A stretch of DNA of 56,035 bases from CAZIDL01 sp964537825 (GTDB lineage: Bacteria; Bacteroidota; Bacteroidia; Flavobacteriales_D; CAYVSK01), in assembly GCA_964537825.1 (NCBI GenBank), contig CAZIDL010000008.1, positions 1 through 56,035 of the forward strand. Direction: 5' to 3'. The notes under the pieces are model-generated. The model made no database searches, was not told the origin of the DNA, and saw only the letters and a program-made list of their open reading frames with translations. Both the position numbers and the translations under genes were made by a program. Of the stretch, positions 7,447 through 15,869 are shown one piece after another (the stretch's first letter is position 1; every line of letters begins with the position of its first letter).

Positions 7447-8988
7447 ATGGAAGATAAGTTCAACGAACTCGACGAAAAGATCAGCGAAGCCGAAAAAGGG
7501 GGTGGTGAAGAACGGATCGAGAAGCAGCACGAGAAAGGGAAGCTCTCTGCTCGCGAACGGCTTCACTTCCTGCTCGACGAGGATTCCTTCGAAGAGATCG
7601 GGCAGCTCGTCCAGCACCGGTCCACCCTTTTCGGGCTCGATAAGATGAAGTTCTACGGCGATGGTGTCGTTACCGGATACGGGACCATCGACGGGCGCCT
7701 CGTTTACGTCTATTCACAGGATTTCACCGTCCTTGGAGGCTCGCTGGCCGAAGCTCACGCAGAGAAGATCTGCAAGCTCATGGACATGGCCGTTAAGAAC
7801 GGAGCTCCCTTGATCGGGTTGAACGATTCCGGTGGGGCCCGCATTCAGGAAGGGGTGGTCTCTCTTGCTGGCTATGCCGATATCTTCTATCGGAACACCC
7901 AAGCGAGTGGTGTCATCCCGCAGATATCCGCTATCATGGGACCTTGTGCCGGAGGTGCTGTTTACTCCCCGGCTCTTACGGATTTTATTTGGATGGTCCA
8001 GGGGACTTCCTACATGTTCGTCACAGGACCTAATGTGGTGAAAACGGTGACCCAAGAGGAGGTCACTTCGGAAGATCTGGGCGGTGCGGATGCCCACGCG
8101 AGCAAATCTGGTGTGACCCACTTCGCTGCTCCCAACGAAAAAGAATGCATCCAGGGGATCCGGAACTTGATGGGGTATCTGCCCCTCAATTGCGAAGAAG
8201 AGCCCCCAAAACTTCCTTATGAAGGGGGTGATGAGGAACGATCATCCCTAGATGGGATCGTCCCGGATTCCTCCGATCAACCTTACGACATGCGGGAAGT
8301 GATCAACGGCTCGGTCGATGAAGGCTCCTTCATGGAGGTCCATCGGGACTACGCTGAGAACATCGTGGTCGGTTTTGCGCGGATGGCAGGAAGGAGCATC
8401 GGCGTAGTGGCCAATCAGCCCGCCCACCTTGCCGGTGTCCTCGACATCGACGCTTCCCGGAAAGGCGCGCGCTTCGTCCGTTTCTGTGACGCTTTCAACG
8501 TGCCACTTCTCGTTTTCGAGGATGTGCCCGGCTTCCTGCCCGGTACCGATCAGGAATGGAACGGCATCATCACCAACGGCGCCAAGCTCCTCTACGCCTT
8601 CTGTGAGGCGACCGTTCCGCGCGTTACCGTCATCACCCGGAAGGCTTATGGCGGTGCTTACGATGTGATGAACTCCAAGCACATCGGGGCCGACCTCAAC
8701 TACGCCTGGCCGTCCGCCGAGATCGCGGTCATGGGCCCGAAAGGGGCCGCTGAGATCATCTTCCGGAAGGAGATCCAGAACGCGGACGACCCGGATGCTA
8801 AGCTGAAGGAGAAAGAGGAGGAGTACAAGGAAGAGTTCGCTCATCCGTATCGTGCAGCTGCGCGCGGTTTCGTGGATGAAGTGATCAAGCCGCACCAGAC
8901 GCGCCAGAAACTGATCAAGGCCTTCGATATGCTCGAGAACAAGGTCGAGAACCTGCCCCGCAAGAAGCATGGGAACGCACCGCTTTGA
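7447..8988 (+). CDS. Acyl-CoA carboxylase beta subunit (propionyl-CoA carboxylase type)
   Basis: A 513-residue carboxyltransferase of the PccB/MmdA family, at full family length. The N-terminal KGKLSARERLHFLLDEDSF and the oxyanion-hole glycine pairs in ICxL...GGARIQEGV and MGPCAGGAVYSPALTDF are intact. The C-terminal half carries VANQPAHLAGVLDIDASRKG, VFEDVPGFLPG and RKAYGGAYDVM, as in the family. It transfers carboxyl from biotin to propionyl-CoA (or a related acyl-CoA), giving methylmalonyl-CoA for the B12-dependent mutase. The biotin-carrying and biotin carboxylase subunits are not in the window. A separate promoter is likely, given the terminator upstream. Confidence 0.93.
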   Translation: MEDKFNELDEKISEAEKGGGEERIEKQHEKGKLSARERLHFLLDEDSFEEIGQLVQHRSTLFGLDKMKFYGDGVVTGYGTIDGRLVYVYSQDFTVLGGSLAEAHAEKICKLMDMAVKNGAPLIGLNDSGGARIQEGVVSLAGYADIFYRNTQASGVIPQISAIMGPCAGGAVYSPALTDFIWMVQGTSYMFVTGPNVVKTVTQEEVTSEDLGGADAHASKSGVTHFAAPNEKECIQGIRNLMGYLPLNCEEEPPKLPYEGGDEERSSLDGIVPDSSDQPYDMREVINGSVDEGSFMEVHRDYAENIVVGFARMAGRSIGVVANQPAHLAGVLDIDASRKGARFVRFCDAFNVPLLVFEDVPGFLPGTDQEWNGIITNGAKLLYAFCEATVPRVTVITRKAYGGAYDVMNSKHIGADLNYAWPSAEIAVMGPKGAAEIIFRKEIQNADDPDAKLKEKEEEYKEEFAHPYRAAARGFVDEVIKPHQTRQKLIKAFDMLENKVENLPRKKHGNAPL

Positions 8989-9041
8989 AAGTGAGCGGTC
9001 TTTCCTTCTCATTTGCTGTATAACCTCGAACTGCAACGACC

Positions 9042-9653
9042 ATGCGACTTTGTTCCGTCCTTTTGCCAGCTCTGCTCTTTAGCTTCATCTTCAGTACCTG
9101 CAGCGGGTCCGGCCCCGAACAGCTTTCCATCGGGGACGTCCTTCCGATGAAAGAGCATAAAATGAAAGGGATCGATGGGTCCCGTCATTCTCTCAAAGAG
9201 CTTAACGGGAAGAACGGGCTCATGGTGATCTTCACCTGCAACACCTGCCCTTTTGTCGAAGCTTGGGACGATCGTTACAAACCTGTTCAGAAGCTTGCCG
9301 ATAAGGAAGGCATCAATACGGTGCTCCTGAATCCCAACACGGAAAAACGCGATCAAGGGGATTCCTTCGAGGATATGAAGGCTTATGCCAAGGCGCATCA
9401 TCCCGGCATCCCCTACTTGCTCGACGAAAAGAGCCAAGTGGCCAACGCTTTCGGGGCGAAGACCACTCCGCACGTCTTTCTCTTCGATGAGGAGCTGAAG
9501 CTGGTCTATCGCGGCAAGATCGACGACAATTACAAGGACGCGGACCAAGTGGAGCATTTCTACGTAAAGGACGCCCTTCAAGCTATGGCCGCTGGTAAAA
9601 AGGTGGATCCCGCTACGACGGAGGCCGTGGGTTGCAGCATCAAAAGGCCTTGA
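9042..9653 (+). CDS. Exported thioredoxin-like redoxin (AhpC/TSA-type)
   Basis: A 203-residue protein with an export signal ending in a plausible lipobox (F-S-T-C, Cys20). A thioredoxin fold follows. The active site is TCNTCPFVEAWDDRY (Cys66, Cys69), followed by a redoxin core with KTTPHVFLFD (cis-Pro) near residue 145 and a late VYRGKIDDNY strand. This pattern marks the thioredoxin-family redoxins common next to cell-envelope genes in Bacteroidota. It probably reduces disulfides or peroxides in the periplasm. It lies 53 nt after the carboxylase and 40 nt before purD. Confidence 0.85.
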   Translation: MRLCSVLLPALLFSFIFSTCSGSGPEQLSIGDVLPMKEHKMKGIDGSRHSLKELNGKNGLMVIFTCNTCPFVEAWDDRYKPVQKLADKEGINTVLLNPNTEKRDQGDSFEDMKAYAKAHHPGIPYLLDEKSQVANAFGAKTTPHVFLFDEELKLVYRGKIDDNYKDADQVEHFYVKDALQAMAAGKKVDPATTEAVGCSIKRP

Positions 9654-9679
9654 TCGCTGCGGGCAAGTTCCTACCTTTG
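9649..9679 (+). promoter_or_regulatory. purD promoter of Bacteroidota type
   Basis: A -33 element CTTG (9649-9652) and a perfect -7 box TACCTTTG (9672-9679) are 19 bases apart, matching TTTG-N19-TAnnTTTG. The -33 lies across the end of the redoxin gene. The purD ATG is 15 nt after the box, so the leader would be very short. Confidence 0.7.
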
Positions 9680-9693
9680 CGAAAAAGGTCAGT

Positions 9694-10986
9694 ATGAACG
9701 TCCTCGTCCTTGGTGCTGGTGCTCGTGAACACGCCCTCGGTTGGAAGATCGCCCAGAGCTCCCAGCTCGATCAACTCTATTTCGCACCCGGAAATCCGGG
9801 GACCGCTGAACTCGGTATCAATTTACCCTTTGGGGCAGGTGATCTCGCAGCGTTGAAGGAGGCACTTCTGGAGAAACGGGTCCGGATATTGGTGGTCGGG
9901 CCGGAGGATCCCATCGTTGATGGGGTGAGTGACCAGATCGAAGGGGATCCCGATCTGGAGGACGTTACCGTGATCGCCCCGGGAAAGGACGGAGCTCGTC
10001 TGGAAGGCAGCAAATCCTTCGCCAAGGATTTCATGCAACGCCACTCCATTCCTACAGCTGCTTATCGCTCTTTCTCCAAAACGGAAAGCGAAGAAGCCCA
10101 CGCTTTTCTCGATTCCATCAATGCCCCTTATGTGATCAAAGCCGATGGATTGGCTGCAGGAAAAGGCGTTTCCATCCATGAGGGGATCGAAAGCGCCCGG
10201 AAAGAATTGGATGCGTTGCTCCAGGACGAAAAATTCGGCGAAGCAGGCGCTCGCGTGGTGATCGAAGAATATCTCGATGGCGTCGAACTATCCGTCTTCG
10301 CCCTATGTGACGGGACTTCTTACAAACTTCTTCCTGAGGCCAAGGATTACAAGCGCGTTGGAGAAGGGGATACCGGGGCGAACACCGGAGGTATGGGATC
10401 CGTCTCTCCCGTACCTTTCATGGACAAGGTGCTTCTGGAAAAGATCGAGGACCGGATCGTTCGGCCGACCCTGGAAGGAGCTGAAGCAGAGGGGATGCCT
10501 TACCAGGGATTCCTCTTCTTCGGACTGATGATCGTTGGCGGGGAACCCTATGTGATCGAGTACAACGTTCGGATGGGGGATCCCGAGGCCCAGGTGGTCT
10601 TTCCACGGATGGATGGCGATCTCCTCGAGCTTTTCGAAGGCATTGCAACCCATACTCTATCTGAAAGGGATGTGGAAGATGACCCCCGGACCGCTGTGGG
10701 CATCGTACTTGCCTCGAACGGGTATCCCGGGAAGTATGAAAAAGGAAAGCGTATCGAGGGTGTGAAAGGGGTTGAGAACGCCCTCATCTTTCAGGCCGGT
10801 ACGGCGATGGAGAACGGTTCGCTGGTCACTGCTGGCGGCCGGGTCCTTACCGTTTCTGCGCTGGGGCGTGATCTGGAGACCAGTACGGGAACGGCTTTAG
10901 AGGAAGCTGGCTGTATCCGTTTTGAAGGAAGGACTTACAGGAGGGACATCGGCCAGGACCTTCTGAAGAAAGAGGCCGGGGCCTGA
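9694..10986 (+). CDS. purD: Phosphoribosylamine--glycine ligase (PurD)
   Basis: A 430-residue ATP-grasp ligase of normal length, making GAR from phosphoribosylamine and glycine, step two of purine synthesis. The N-terminus MNVLVLGAGAREHALGWK, the nucleotide loop KADGLAAGKGV (about residues 149-159) and the metal site YNVRMGDPEAQ (about 290-300) are intact. purQ lies 1.25 kb downstream and purH 20 kb away, so purine genes are scattered in single units here. It has its own promoter just upstream. Confidence 0.97.
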   Translation: MNVLVLGAGAREHALGWKIAQSSQLDQLYFAPGNPGTAELGINLPFGAGDLAALKEALLEKRVRILVVGPEDPIVDGVSDQIEGDPDLEDVTVIAPGKDGARLEGSKSFAKDFMQRHSIPTAAYRSFSKTESEEAHAFLDSINAPYVIKADGLAAGKGVSIHEGIESARKELDALLQDEKFGEAGARVVIEEYLDGVELSVFALCDGTSYKLLPEAKDYKRVGEGDTGANTGGMGSVSPVPFMDKVLLEKIEDRIVRPTLEGAEAEGMPYQGFLFFGLMIVGGEPYVIEYNVRMGDPEAQVVFPRMDGDLLELFEGIATHTLSERDVEDDPRTAVGIVLASNGYPGKYEKGKRIEGVKGVENALIFQAGTAMENGSLVTAGGRVLTVSALGRDLETSTGTALEEAGCIRFEGRTYRRDIGQDLLKKEAGA

Positions 10987-10989
10987 GCT

Positions 10990-11172
10990 TCAGTAAAGGG
11001 TCCCTTCCCGCTCGGCCTTCTTGTTGTAATCCCGCTGCATCTTCAGCCATATCAAAAAGCCGAGACAGGCCAGTAACAAAAAGGCGATATTGGGGAGGTT
11101 CCTGAGCTGGGGAAGGATCTCAAAAGACTTTTTGAGAAGGTCCGCCAGCATCCAAACGAGGTCCTTGAACAT
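10990..11172 (-). CDS. Small membrane protein, DUF6341 type
   Basis: A 60-residue protein with one transmembrane helix (about residues 29-43), preceded by an amphipathic stretch and followed by a basic tail (KMQRDYNKKAEREG). It fits the short Bacteroidota family (DUF6341) that is typically found beside purD and a DUF6427 gene, exactly as here. Function is unknown. It is convergent with purD (stop codons 3 nt apart) and divergent from the DUF6427 gene. Confidence 0.7.
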   Translation of the reverse strand: MFKDLVWMLADLLKKSFEILPQLRNLPNIAFLLLACLGFLIWLKMQRDYNKKAEREGTLY

Positions 11173-11236
11173 GCTTGAAAAGCTTTCTTCGCCCCAAAAG
11201 TAAAGATCTTTCCCGAACGGACGCTAACCTTCTTCC

Positions 11237-12229
11237 ATGTTACTGAACGCCTACCGTTCCGATCACCCAGCTTCCCTTTTGATGCTTCCCCTTCTCGTGG
11301 CTTGCATTTGGATCGCTGGACCTATGGTAGGTGCTCCTCCTCCGCCTTATGAAGGGATGCCGCTTTACGAGGCACTCGGGAGCTTGTTCCAGAGTCATCC
11401 CTGGAGCGGTTGGGTGAGCGGTGGTATCTTGGCCCTTATCGGTGGCCTTCTCTGCATCGGCATCGCAAGGGATCTTGCTTTTCCCGAGCAACACGGCAAC
11501 CTTCCTCCTTTGTTCTATCCCCTTTTGATGGGGCTGTTCCCAGCTTCGCAATGGGCCCATCCTGTTTCTTTTGCCAATATTTTTCTCTTGATCGCTTTCT
11601 GGCGCCTCGTGAAGGTCCAGAAAGGAGGTGTGGCCACTCCTTACCTCTTCGATGCATCCCTTTCCGTCGGAATGGCCACCATGTTCCATCTCCCCTATCT
11701 CCTTTTCTTTCCTTTCCTATGGGTGGCCGCTATTGTATTGCGATCCATCGGAGGTCGGGACCTGATCTGGTCCCTGATCGGGGTGGGATTGCCTTACCTC
11801 TTTTTGGCGGCCTATCATTATTGGACCGATCAGCTCACTGCCTTTTCAGGCTTTTTCGAAGCGAAAGGGGTTCAAGCGCTCCTTTATACCGAAAACAGCT
11901 ACCTCCTGAGCCTTTCGTTATGGGTGCTCCTCGCCATGCTCTTCCTGATCGCTCTTCTAGCAATGAGCCGTGAATATCAAAAGAGCAATATGCAGGGGAA
12001 AAAACTCCGCTGGATCTTCTTCCTCCTTTTCCCTTTTGCGTTAGGGGTCGCTCTTTTAGCTGCCCACTATTTCGACGACCCGCTTGCCTGGAGCGTTCTG
12101 GCCTTTCCCCTCAGCTTCATGTTCACCACCTGCTTTTCGAGCAAGGCTATCGATCCCTATTCCTCTATGGGTTTCTATCTCTGGCTCCTCTTGCTCTTCC
12201 TGAACTATTACATGAGTTCGTACTTTTGA
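11237..12229 (+). CDS. Multi-pass membrane protein, DUF6427 type
   Basis: A 330-residue polytopic membrane protein with about nine hydrophobic helices and the N-terminal LLNAYRSDHPASLL typical of the Bacteroidota DUF6427 family. Function is unknown. Its stop codon lies just before the purQ start, so the two are probably co-transcribed. Membership of the same cluster as the DUF6341 protein is the only functional hint. Confidence 0.75.
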   Translation: MLLNAYRSDHPASLLMLPLLVACIWIAGPMVGAPPPPYEGMPLYEALGSLFQSHPWSGWVSGGILALIGGLLCIGIARDLAFPEQHGNLPPLFYPLLMGLFPASQWAHPVSFANIFLLIAFWRLVKVQKGGVATPYLFDASLSVGMATMFHLPYLLFFPFLWVAAIVLRSIGGRDLIWSLIGVGLPYLFLAAYHYWTDQLTAFSGFFEAKGVQALLYTENSYLLSLSLWVLLAMLFLIALLAMSREYQKSNMQGKKLRWIFFLLFPFALGVALLAAHYFDDPLAWSVLAFPLSFMFTTCFSSKAIDPYSSMGFYLWLLLLFLNYYMSSYF

Positions 12230-12234
12230 AGTCC

Positions 12235-12930
12235 ATGAAGTGCGGCGTCGTTACATTTCCCGGTTCCAATTGCGACGAGGACATGCGGTATGCCCTCGGT
12301 GAATGCCTTGATGCCGACGTGCTGTTTTTATGGCACAAGGACCGGGACCTTCAAGGCGCCGACCTGATCGTTCTTCCGGGCGGGTTCTCCTATGGCGATC
12401 ATCTTCGGGCCGGTGCTATTGCCCGCTTCTCCCCTATCATGGAAAAAGTGATCGGGCATGCGAAAAAGGGTGGGAAAGTACTGGGGATCTGCAACGGGTT
12501 CCAGGTCCTTTGTGAAGCCCGTATCCTTCCCGGAACCCTTCTCGTGAACCAGCATCGCCTCTTCGTTTGCAAGAACAGCTACATACGGGCGGAGCATGCT
12601 GATCATTTCATGGGTGCGGAATTGGAAGAAGGGGATCTTCTTCGGATCCCCGTGGCCCATAAAGAAGGTCGCTATTATGCCCCTGATGATGAACTGGATC
12701 GCTTGGAAAAGGAAGGGCGCGTTCTTTTTCGCTACTGCAATGCGGATGGAGAGATGGACCCGTCCAGCGACCCCAATGGTTCCATGCGTTCCATCGCTGG
12801 GATCTGCAACGAAGGGGGGAACGTTATCGGAATGATGCCGCACCCTGAAAGGGCTAGCGACCCGGAGCTCGGGAATACGGACGGTGCCAGGTTGCTCCGC
12901 CCTCTTGCCGGGCAGCTTCGCGAAGCCTGA
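12235..12930 (+). CDS. purQ: Phosphoribosylformylglycinamidine synthase subunit PurQ
   Basis: A 231-residue class I glutamine amidotransferase that supplies ammonia for FGAM formation in purine synthesis. MKCGVVTFPGSNCDEDM is the PurQ start. The nucleophile is the Cys in GICNGFQVLCE (near residue 88) and the His/Glu pair is in MMPHPERA (near 204). The ATG at 12235 gives the family N-terminus; an in-frame TTG at 12226 would overlap the previous stop. The purL and purS partners are not in the window. Its TGA abuts the TCA of the convergent nadD stop. Confidence 0.96.
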   Translation: MKCGVVTFPGSNCDEDMRYALGECLDADVLFLWHKDRDLQGADLIVLPGGFSYGDHLRAGAIARFSPIMEKVIGHAKKGGKVLGICNGFQVLCEARILPGTLLVNQHRLFVCKNSYIRAEHADHFMGAELEEGDLLRIPVAHKEGRYYAPDDELDRLEKEGRVLFRYCNADGEMDPSSDPNGSMRSIAGICNEGGNVIGMMPHPERASDPELGNTDGARLLRPLAGQLREA

Positions 12931-13551
12931 TCAGCTTTCGTAGAAATGCATTTCCTGAACGTAAGCGTGGACCGGTGGGGTCAATAAGTAACGAACATCC
13001 CTTCCTTGCCCGATGGCCTTTCGGATGAAGCTAGCAGATATCTTCATGACCGGTGCATCGAACAACTTCACGCCTTCCATGCCTTTGATCGCCTCTTCCC
13101 GCTCTTTGTCCTTGGGATCAGGCCCGTGATCCCTTTCTTGTAACGTGTAAGCCCTGGGATAAACGAAGAGCTCGTGTTCGGCCAGTATCTGTTCGTGGTT
13201 CTTCCACTTGTGGAAGGTCCGGAGGTTGTCCTCTCCGACGATGAGAACGAAATGGTAAGCGGGGTGTTTCTCTTCGAGCTGCTTCAGGGTGTTGATCGTA
13301 TAGGAAGGTTGAGGGAGGTCGAACTCGATCCGGCTCACATCGAGTTTCTCATTGTCCTCCGTAGCGACCCTGGCTAGTTGGAGGCGGTGATGGTCCTTGA
13401 GGAGGGAATCCTTTTGTTTTTGGGGATTCCGGGGTGTCACCACCAGCCAAACCTCATCGAGCTCCGGTCGGTCCGCCATGAAGTTGGCGATGATGAGATG
13501 CCCAACGTGGATCGGGTTGAATGTGCCGAAAAAAAGACCGACCCGTTTCAT
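12931..13551 (-). CDS. nadD: Nicotinate-nucleotide adenylyltransferase (NadD)
   Basis: A 206-residue nucleotidyltransferase that adenylates nicotinate mononucleotide for NAD synthesis. The GTFNPIHVGHL motif at residues 9-19 is the alpha/beta-phosphate binding HxGH signature, and ISASFIRKAIGQG near the C-terminus is the family SSTxxR equivalent. It overlaps gmk by four bases (ATGA), indicating translational coupling, a pair often seen in Bacteroidota. Confidence 0.96.
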   Translation of the reverse strand: MKRVGLFFGTFNPIHVGHLIIANFMADRPELDEVWLVVTPRNPQKQKDSLLKDHHRLQLARVATEDNEKLDVSRIEFDLPQPSYTINTLKQLEEKHPAYHFVLIVGEDNLRTFHKWKNHEQILAEHELFVYPRAYTLQERDHGPDPKDKEREEAIKGMEGVKLFDAPVMKISASFIRKAIGQGRDVRYLLTPPVHAYVQEMHFYES

Positions 13552-14114
13552 GATGCCAGAAATTTACGGACTTCTTCTTCGCAGACCTCCACTGCCCGTT
13601 CCAGGTCATCGTTCTTTATCACCACATCGAACTGCGGGGCGTATTCCAATTCCCGCTTCGCTTTTGCCACCCGTTCTTTGATATCCCCTTCAACCTCCGT
13701 TCCGCGGTTCCGGATCCGATCTTCCAGGATTTGAAGGGAAGGGGGTTTGATGAAGATGGCCAGGGCCTGAACCCCGAAGAGCTTTTTAAGGTTCAGCGCT
13801 CCGATCACGTCCACATCGAAGATGACATGCTTTCCGGTCTCCCAGATCCGTTCCACTTCTGAGCGGAGGGTTCCGTAGAACCGGTCCGGATAGACCTCTT
13901 CCCACTCGATAAGCTTCCCTTCCTTCACTTTTTTTCGGAACTCGTTCGGTCCGAGAAAATAATAATCCTCCCCCTCTTCTTCTTTTCCTCGCTTGGGACG
14001 ACTAGTGGCTGAGACGGAGAACTCGAGTCCCAAGTCCTTCTCGATGAGCTTATGAACGATGCTCGTTTTACCGGAACCGGAGGGAGCGGCCAGGATCACG
14101 CATTTCCCTTTCAT
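13548..14114 (-). CDS. gmk: Guanylate kinase (Gmk)
   Basis: A 188-residue kinase converting GMP to GDP. The P-loop is APSGSGKTSIVHKL (residues 9-22), followed by the GMP-binding TSRPKRGKEEEGEDYYFL and the lid with RNRGTEVEGDIKERV. Length and motifs are normal. It starts the gmk-nadD pair and has a perfect -7 box 26 nt upstream. Confidence 0.96.
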   Translation of the reverse strand: MKGKCVILAAPSGSGKTSIVHKLIEKDLGLEFSVSATSRPKRGKEEEGEDYYFLGPNEFRKKVKEGKLIEWEEVYPDRFYGTLRSEVERIWETGKHVIFDVDVIGALNLKKLFGVQALAIFIKPPSLQILEDRIRNRGTEVEGDIKERVAKAKRELEYAPQFDVVIKNDDLERAVEVCEEEVRKFLAS

Positions 14115-14139
14115 GCAGGTGGAAAAGGTCTGAAGACCC

Positions 14140-14147
14140 CAAATATA
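14140..14147 (-). promoter_or_regulatory. gmk -7 promoter box
   Basis: Read on the minus strand this is TATATTTG, a perfect match to TAnnTTTG, 26 nt before the gmk ATG. It lies in the loop of a small GACCC/GGGTC hairpin. No -33 TTG is seen at the usual spacing. Confidence 0.5.
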
Positions 14148-14163
14148 GGGTCCTTTCCCGAGT

Positions 14164-14664
14164 TCAGGGAGTAATGATCGGATCTGTTTCCACCACGTTG
14201 CTCTCGTTCAGATCCCGATCCACTAACTGAATGGAATACTTGATGGTGTCGTACGGGCTCACCGGATCGAAGTAAAGCGGTTCGAGGGTCACCTCTACCT
14301 CCCCTTCCAGGGCTTTCGACTTTCCTTCCGGCTCGAGGGGTGGGATCCTGTAATAGAAGGGAGGCTGGAGTTTTCGGTGCACCCATTCGCCGTTCTGCTT
14401 CTCGTAATATTCGAGAAAAAGGTTGTAATGGTATTTGCTGTCCGAGCTGTACTTGCCCGTCGTATCTCCTTTGTCCAAGCCGATGTTCCCGTCACCGTCC
14501 GTGAAGGAGACCGTTAAAAGGGCCGTGCTGTCACCGTTCTGTTTGAAATTCTCGAAGCTGACCTTTGGCTCCTTGGGGTAATCCTCGGGCTCTTCACAGA
14601 ACTGGAAGAGGACCATTCCCAAGAGCAGGACCGAGCAATTCCGAAAGATGGTGCAAAAGCGCAT
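14164..14664 (-). CDS. Hypothetical exported protein, possible lipoprotein
   Basis: A 166-residue protein with an N-terminal hydrophobic export signal (about residues 10-22) and a Cys (FQFC) that could be lipidated, although the residues before it are an atypical lipobox. The rest contains SFTDGDGNIGLDKGDT (calcium-site-like acidic loop, about 54-68), a YNLFLEYYEK strand and an YDTIKYSIQLVDRDLNESN segment, suggesting an immunoglobulin-like beta-sandwich. I do not recognise a named family. It is upstream of gmk on the same strand, 49 nt apart. Confidence 0.7.
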   Translation of the reverse strand: MRFCTIFRNCSVLLLGMVLFQFCEEPEDYPKEPKVSFENFKQNGDSTALLTVSFTDGDGNIGLDKGDTTGKYSSDSKYHYNLFLEYYEKQNGEWVHRKLQPPFYYRIPPLEPEGKSKALEGEVEVTLEPLYFDPVSPYDTIKYSIQLVDRDLNESNVVETDPIITP

Positions 14665-14707
14665 AACACGATAAATTTAACAAATTCAAACGTCCCCGAC
14701 CGACCCT

Positions 14708-15691
14708 ATGAACGAGATCCCCTTTTTTGAGCTCGGTGAAGGAAAGGCTTTCAGACAAAGGGCCCTTCAGCTCTTTAGGGAACAGGTGAGCGAGGTACAG
14801 GTTTACAGGGAGTTCGTTGAACATCTGGGCGTAAGCGTCCAAAGCGTGGATTCCCTCGATAGGATCCCCTTTTTACCGGTTCGTTTTTTCAAGGGCCGAA
14901 AGGTCCTCCGGAATGGAATGTCCCCGGAACTTGTTTTCAGAAGCAGCGGCACTAGTGAGAATGAACGACGTGCCCACCATTACGTATCTGATCCAGCGCT
15001 CTATGATGAAACATGCTCGCGCGCTTTTCGCCAACGCTACGGCTCCCCCTCTTCATATCGTATCCTGGCTCTCCTTCCCTCCTATGCCGAACGGGGGGAT
15101 GCCTCGCTGGTCCGGATGGTGAAGGGCCTTATGGAGGAGAGCGGGCATCCCGAGAACGGCTTCTTCCTTTACGAGCTCGAAGCGCTTTGCGAGCGTCTTA
15201 AAGCACTGGATGAGCAAGGCATTTCCAGTATTCTGATCGGCGTCTCTTTCGCCTTGCTCGAACTAGCTGAAAGATTCCCCATGTCCCTCGATCATTGCAT
15301 CGTAATGGAAACGGGGGGGATGAAGGGAAGAAGGCGGGAAATGGTGAGAGAAGAGCTACATGGACATATCAAGGAGGCTTTTGACCTGGATCGGGTCCAC
15401 TCTGAATTCGGGATGACGGAACTCTTATCCCAAGCATATGCCAAAAGGGATGGTCTTTTTTATCCCCCTCCCTGGATGAAGGTCATGGCAAGGGAGATCG
15501 AGGACCCTTTCAGTTTCCTTCCTTTTGGGCGTACTGGTGCATTGAACGTTATCGACCTTGCCAATCGGGATTCTTGTGCCTTCCTTGCGCTGGACGACCT
15601 TGGGCGGGTCCATGGGGACGGAAGCTTTGAGGTCATAGGGCGCCTTGACGGATCCGATGTTCGGGGGTGCAATCTGATGTGGCAAGGCTGA
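14708..15691 (+). CDS. LuxE-family acyl-protein synthetase
   Basis: A 327-residue protein of the LuxE/acyl-protein synthetase family, related to acyl-adenylate-forming enzymes. The phosphate-binding loop FRSSGTSENER (about residues 77-87), the SILIGVSFALLEL segment and the late HSEFGMTELLSQAY plus GLFYPPPWMKV motifs are as expected. In luminous bacteria LuxE activates fatty acid for reductase. Here no lux genes are nearby, so the acyl substrate and acceptor are unknown; lone LuxE proteins are common in Bacteroidota. It is divergent from the exported-protein gene. Confidence 0.8.
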   Translation: MNEIPFFELGEGKAFRQRALQLFREQVSEVQVYREFVEHLGVSVQSVDSLDRIPFLPVRFFKGRKVLRNGMSPELVFRSSGTSENERRAHHYVSDPALYDETCSRAFRQRYGSPSSYRILALLPSYAERGDASLVRMVKGLMEESGHPENGFFLYELEALCERLKALDEQGISSILIGVSFALLELAERFPMSLDHCIVMETGGMKGRRREMVREELHGHIKEAFDLDRVHSEFGMTELLSQAYAKRDGLFYPPPWMKVMAREIEDPFSFLPFGRTGALNVIDLANRDSCAFLALDDLGRVHGDGSFEVIGRLDGSDVRGCNLMWQG

Positions 15692-15869
15692 GCTCAACGC
15701 TATCTCCATAGGTTCCAGGGGAGCAACATTCCGATCGTTCAACAGCCCATTATATTTATGCTCTGTGAAAGGCGGGGACCCTGGAGTTTCCTTTTCCTAT
15801 AAATAAGAGGGGGTGGGTGAAAAGGAAGTCCCGGAAGAAAAAGCCCTTCTTTATAGGATCCTCCCTCTT
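15692..15869. other. Structured intergenic region between convergent genes
   Basis: A 178-nt gap between luxE-like and tyrS holds several complementary segments. GGGAC (775-779 of the 15-kb block) and TTCCTTTTC (15788-15796) pair with GAAAAGGAA (15819-15827) and GTCCC (15828-15832). Alternatively CCTATAAA (15796-15803) pairs with TTTATAGG (15850-15857), and AAGAGGG (15805-15811) with CCCTCTT (15863-15869). These are mutually exclusive or pseudoknotted. A -7-like TATATTTA lies at 15751-15758 on the plus strand. No known RNA family is recognised. Confidence 0.35.

Noticed and set aside
13201..13216. Palindrome CTTCCACTTGTGGAAG resembling parS half-sites
   Set aside because: The halves are split by TT instead of joining at CG, and it is inside the nadD coding region.
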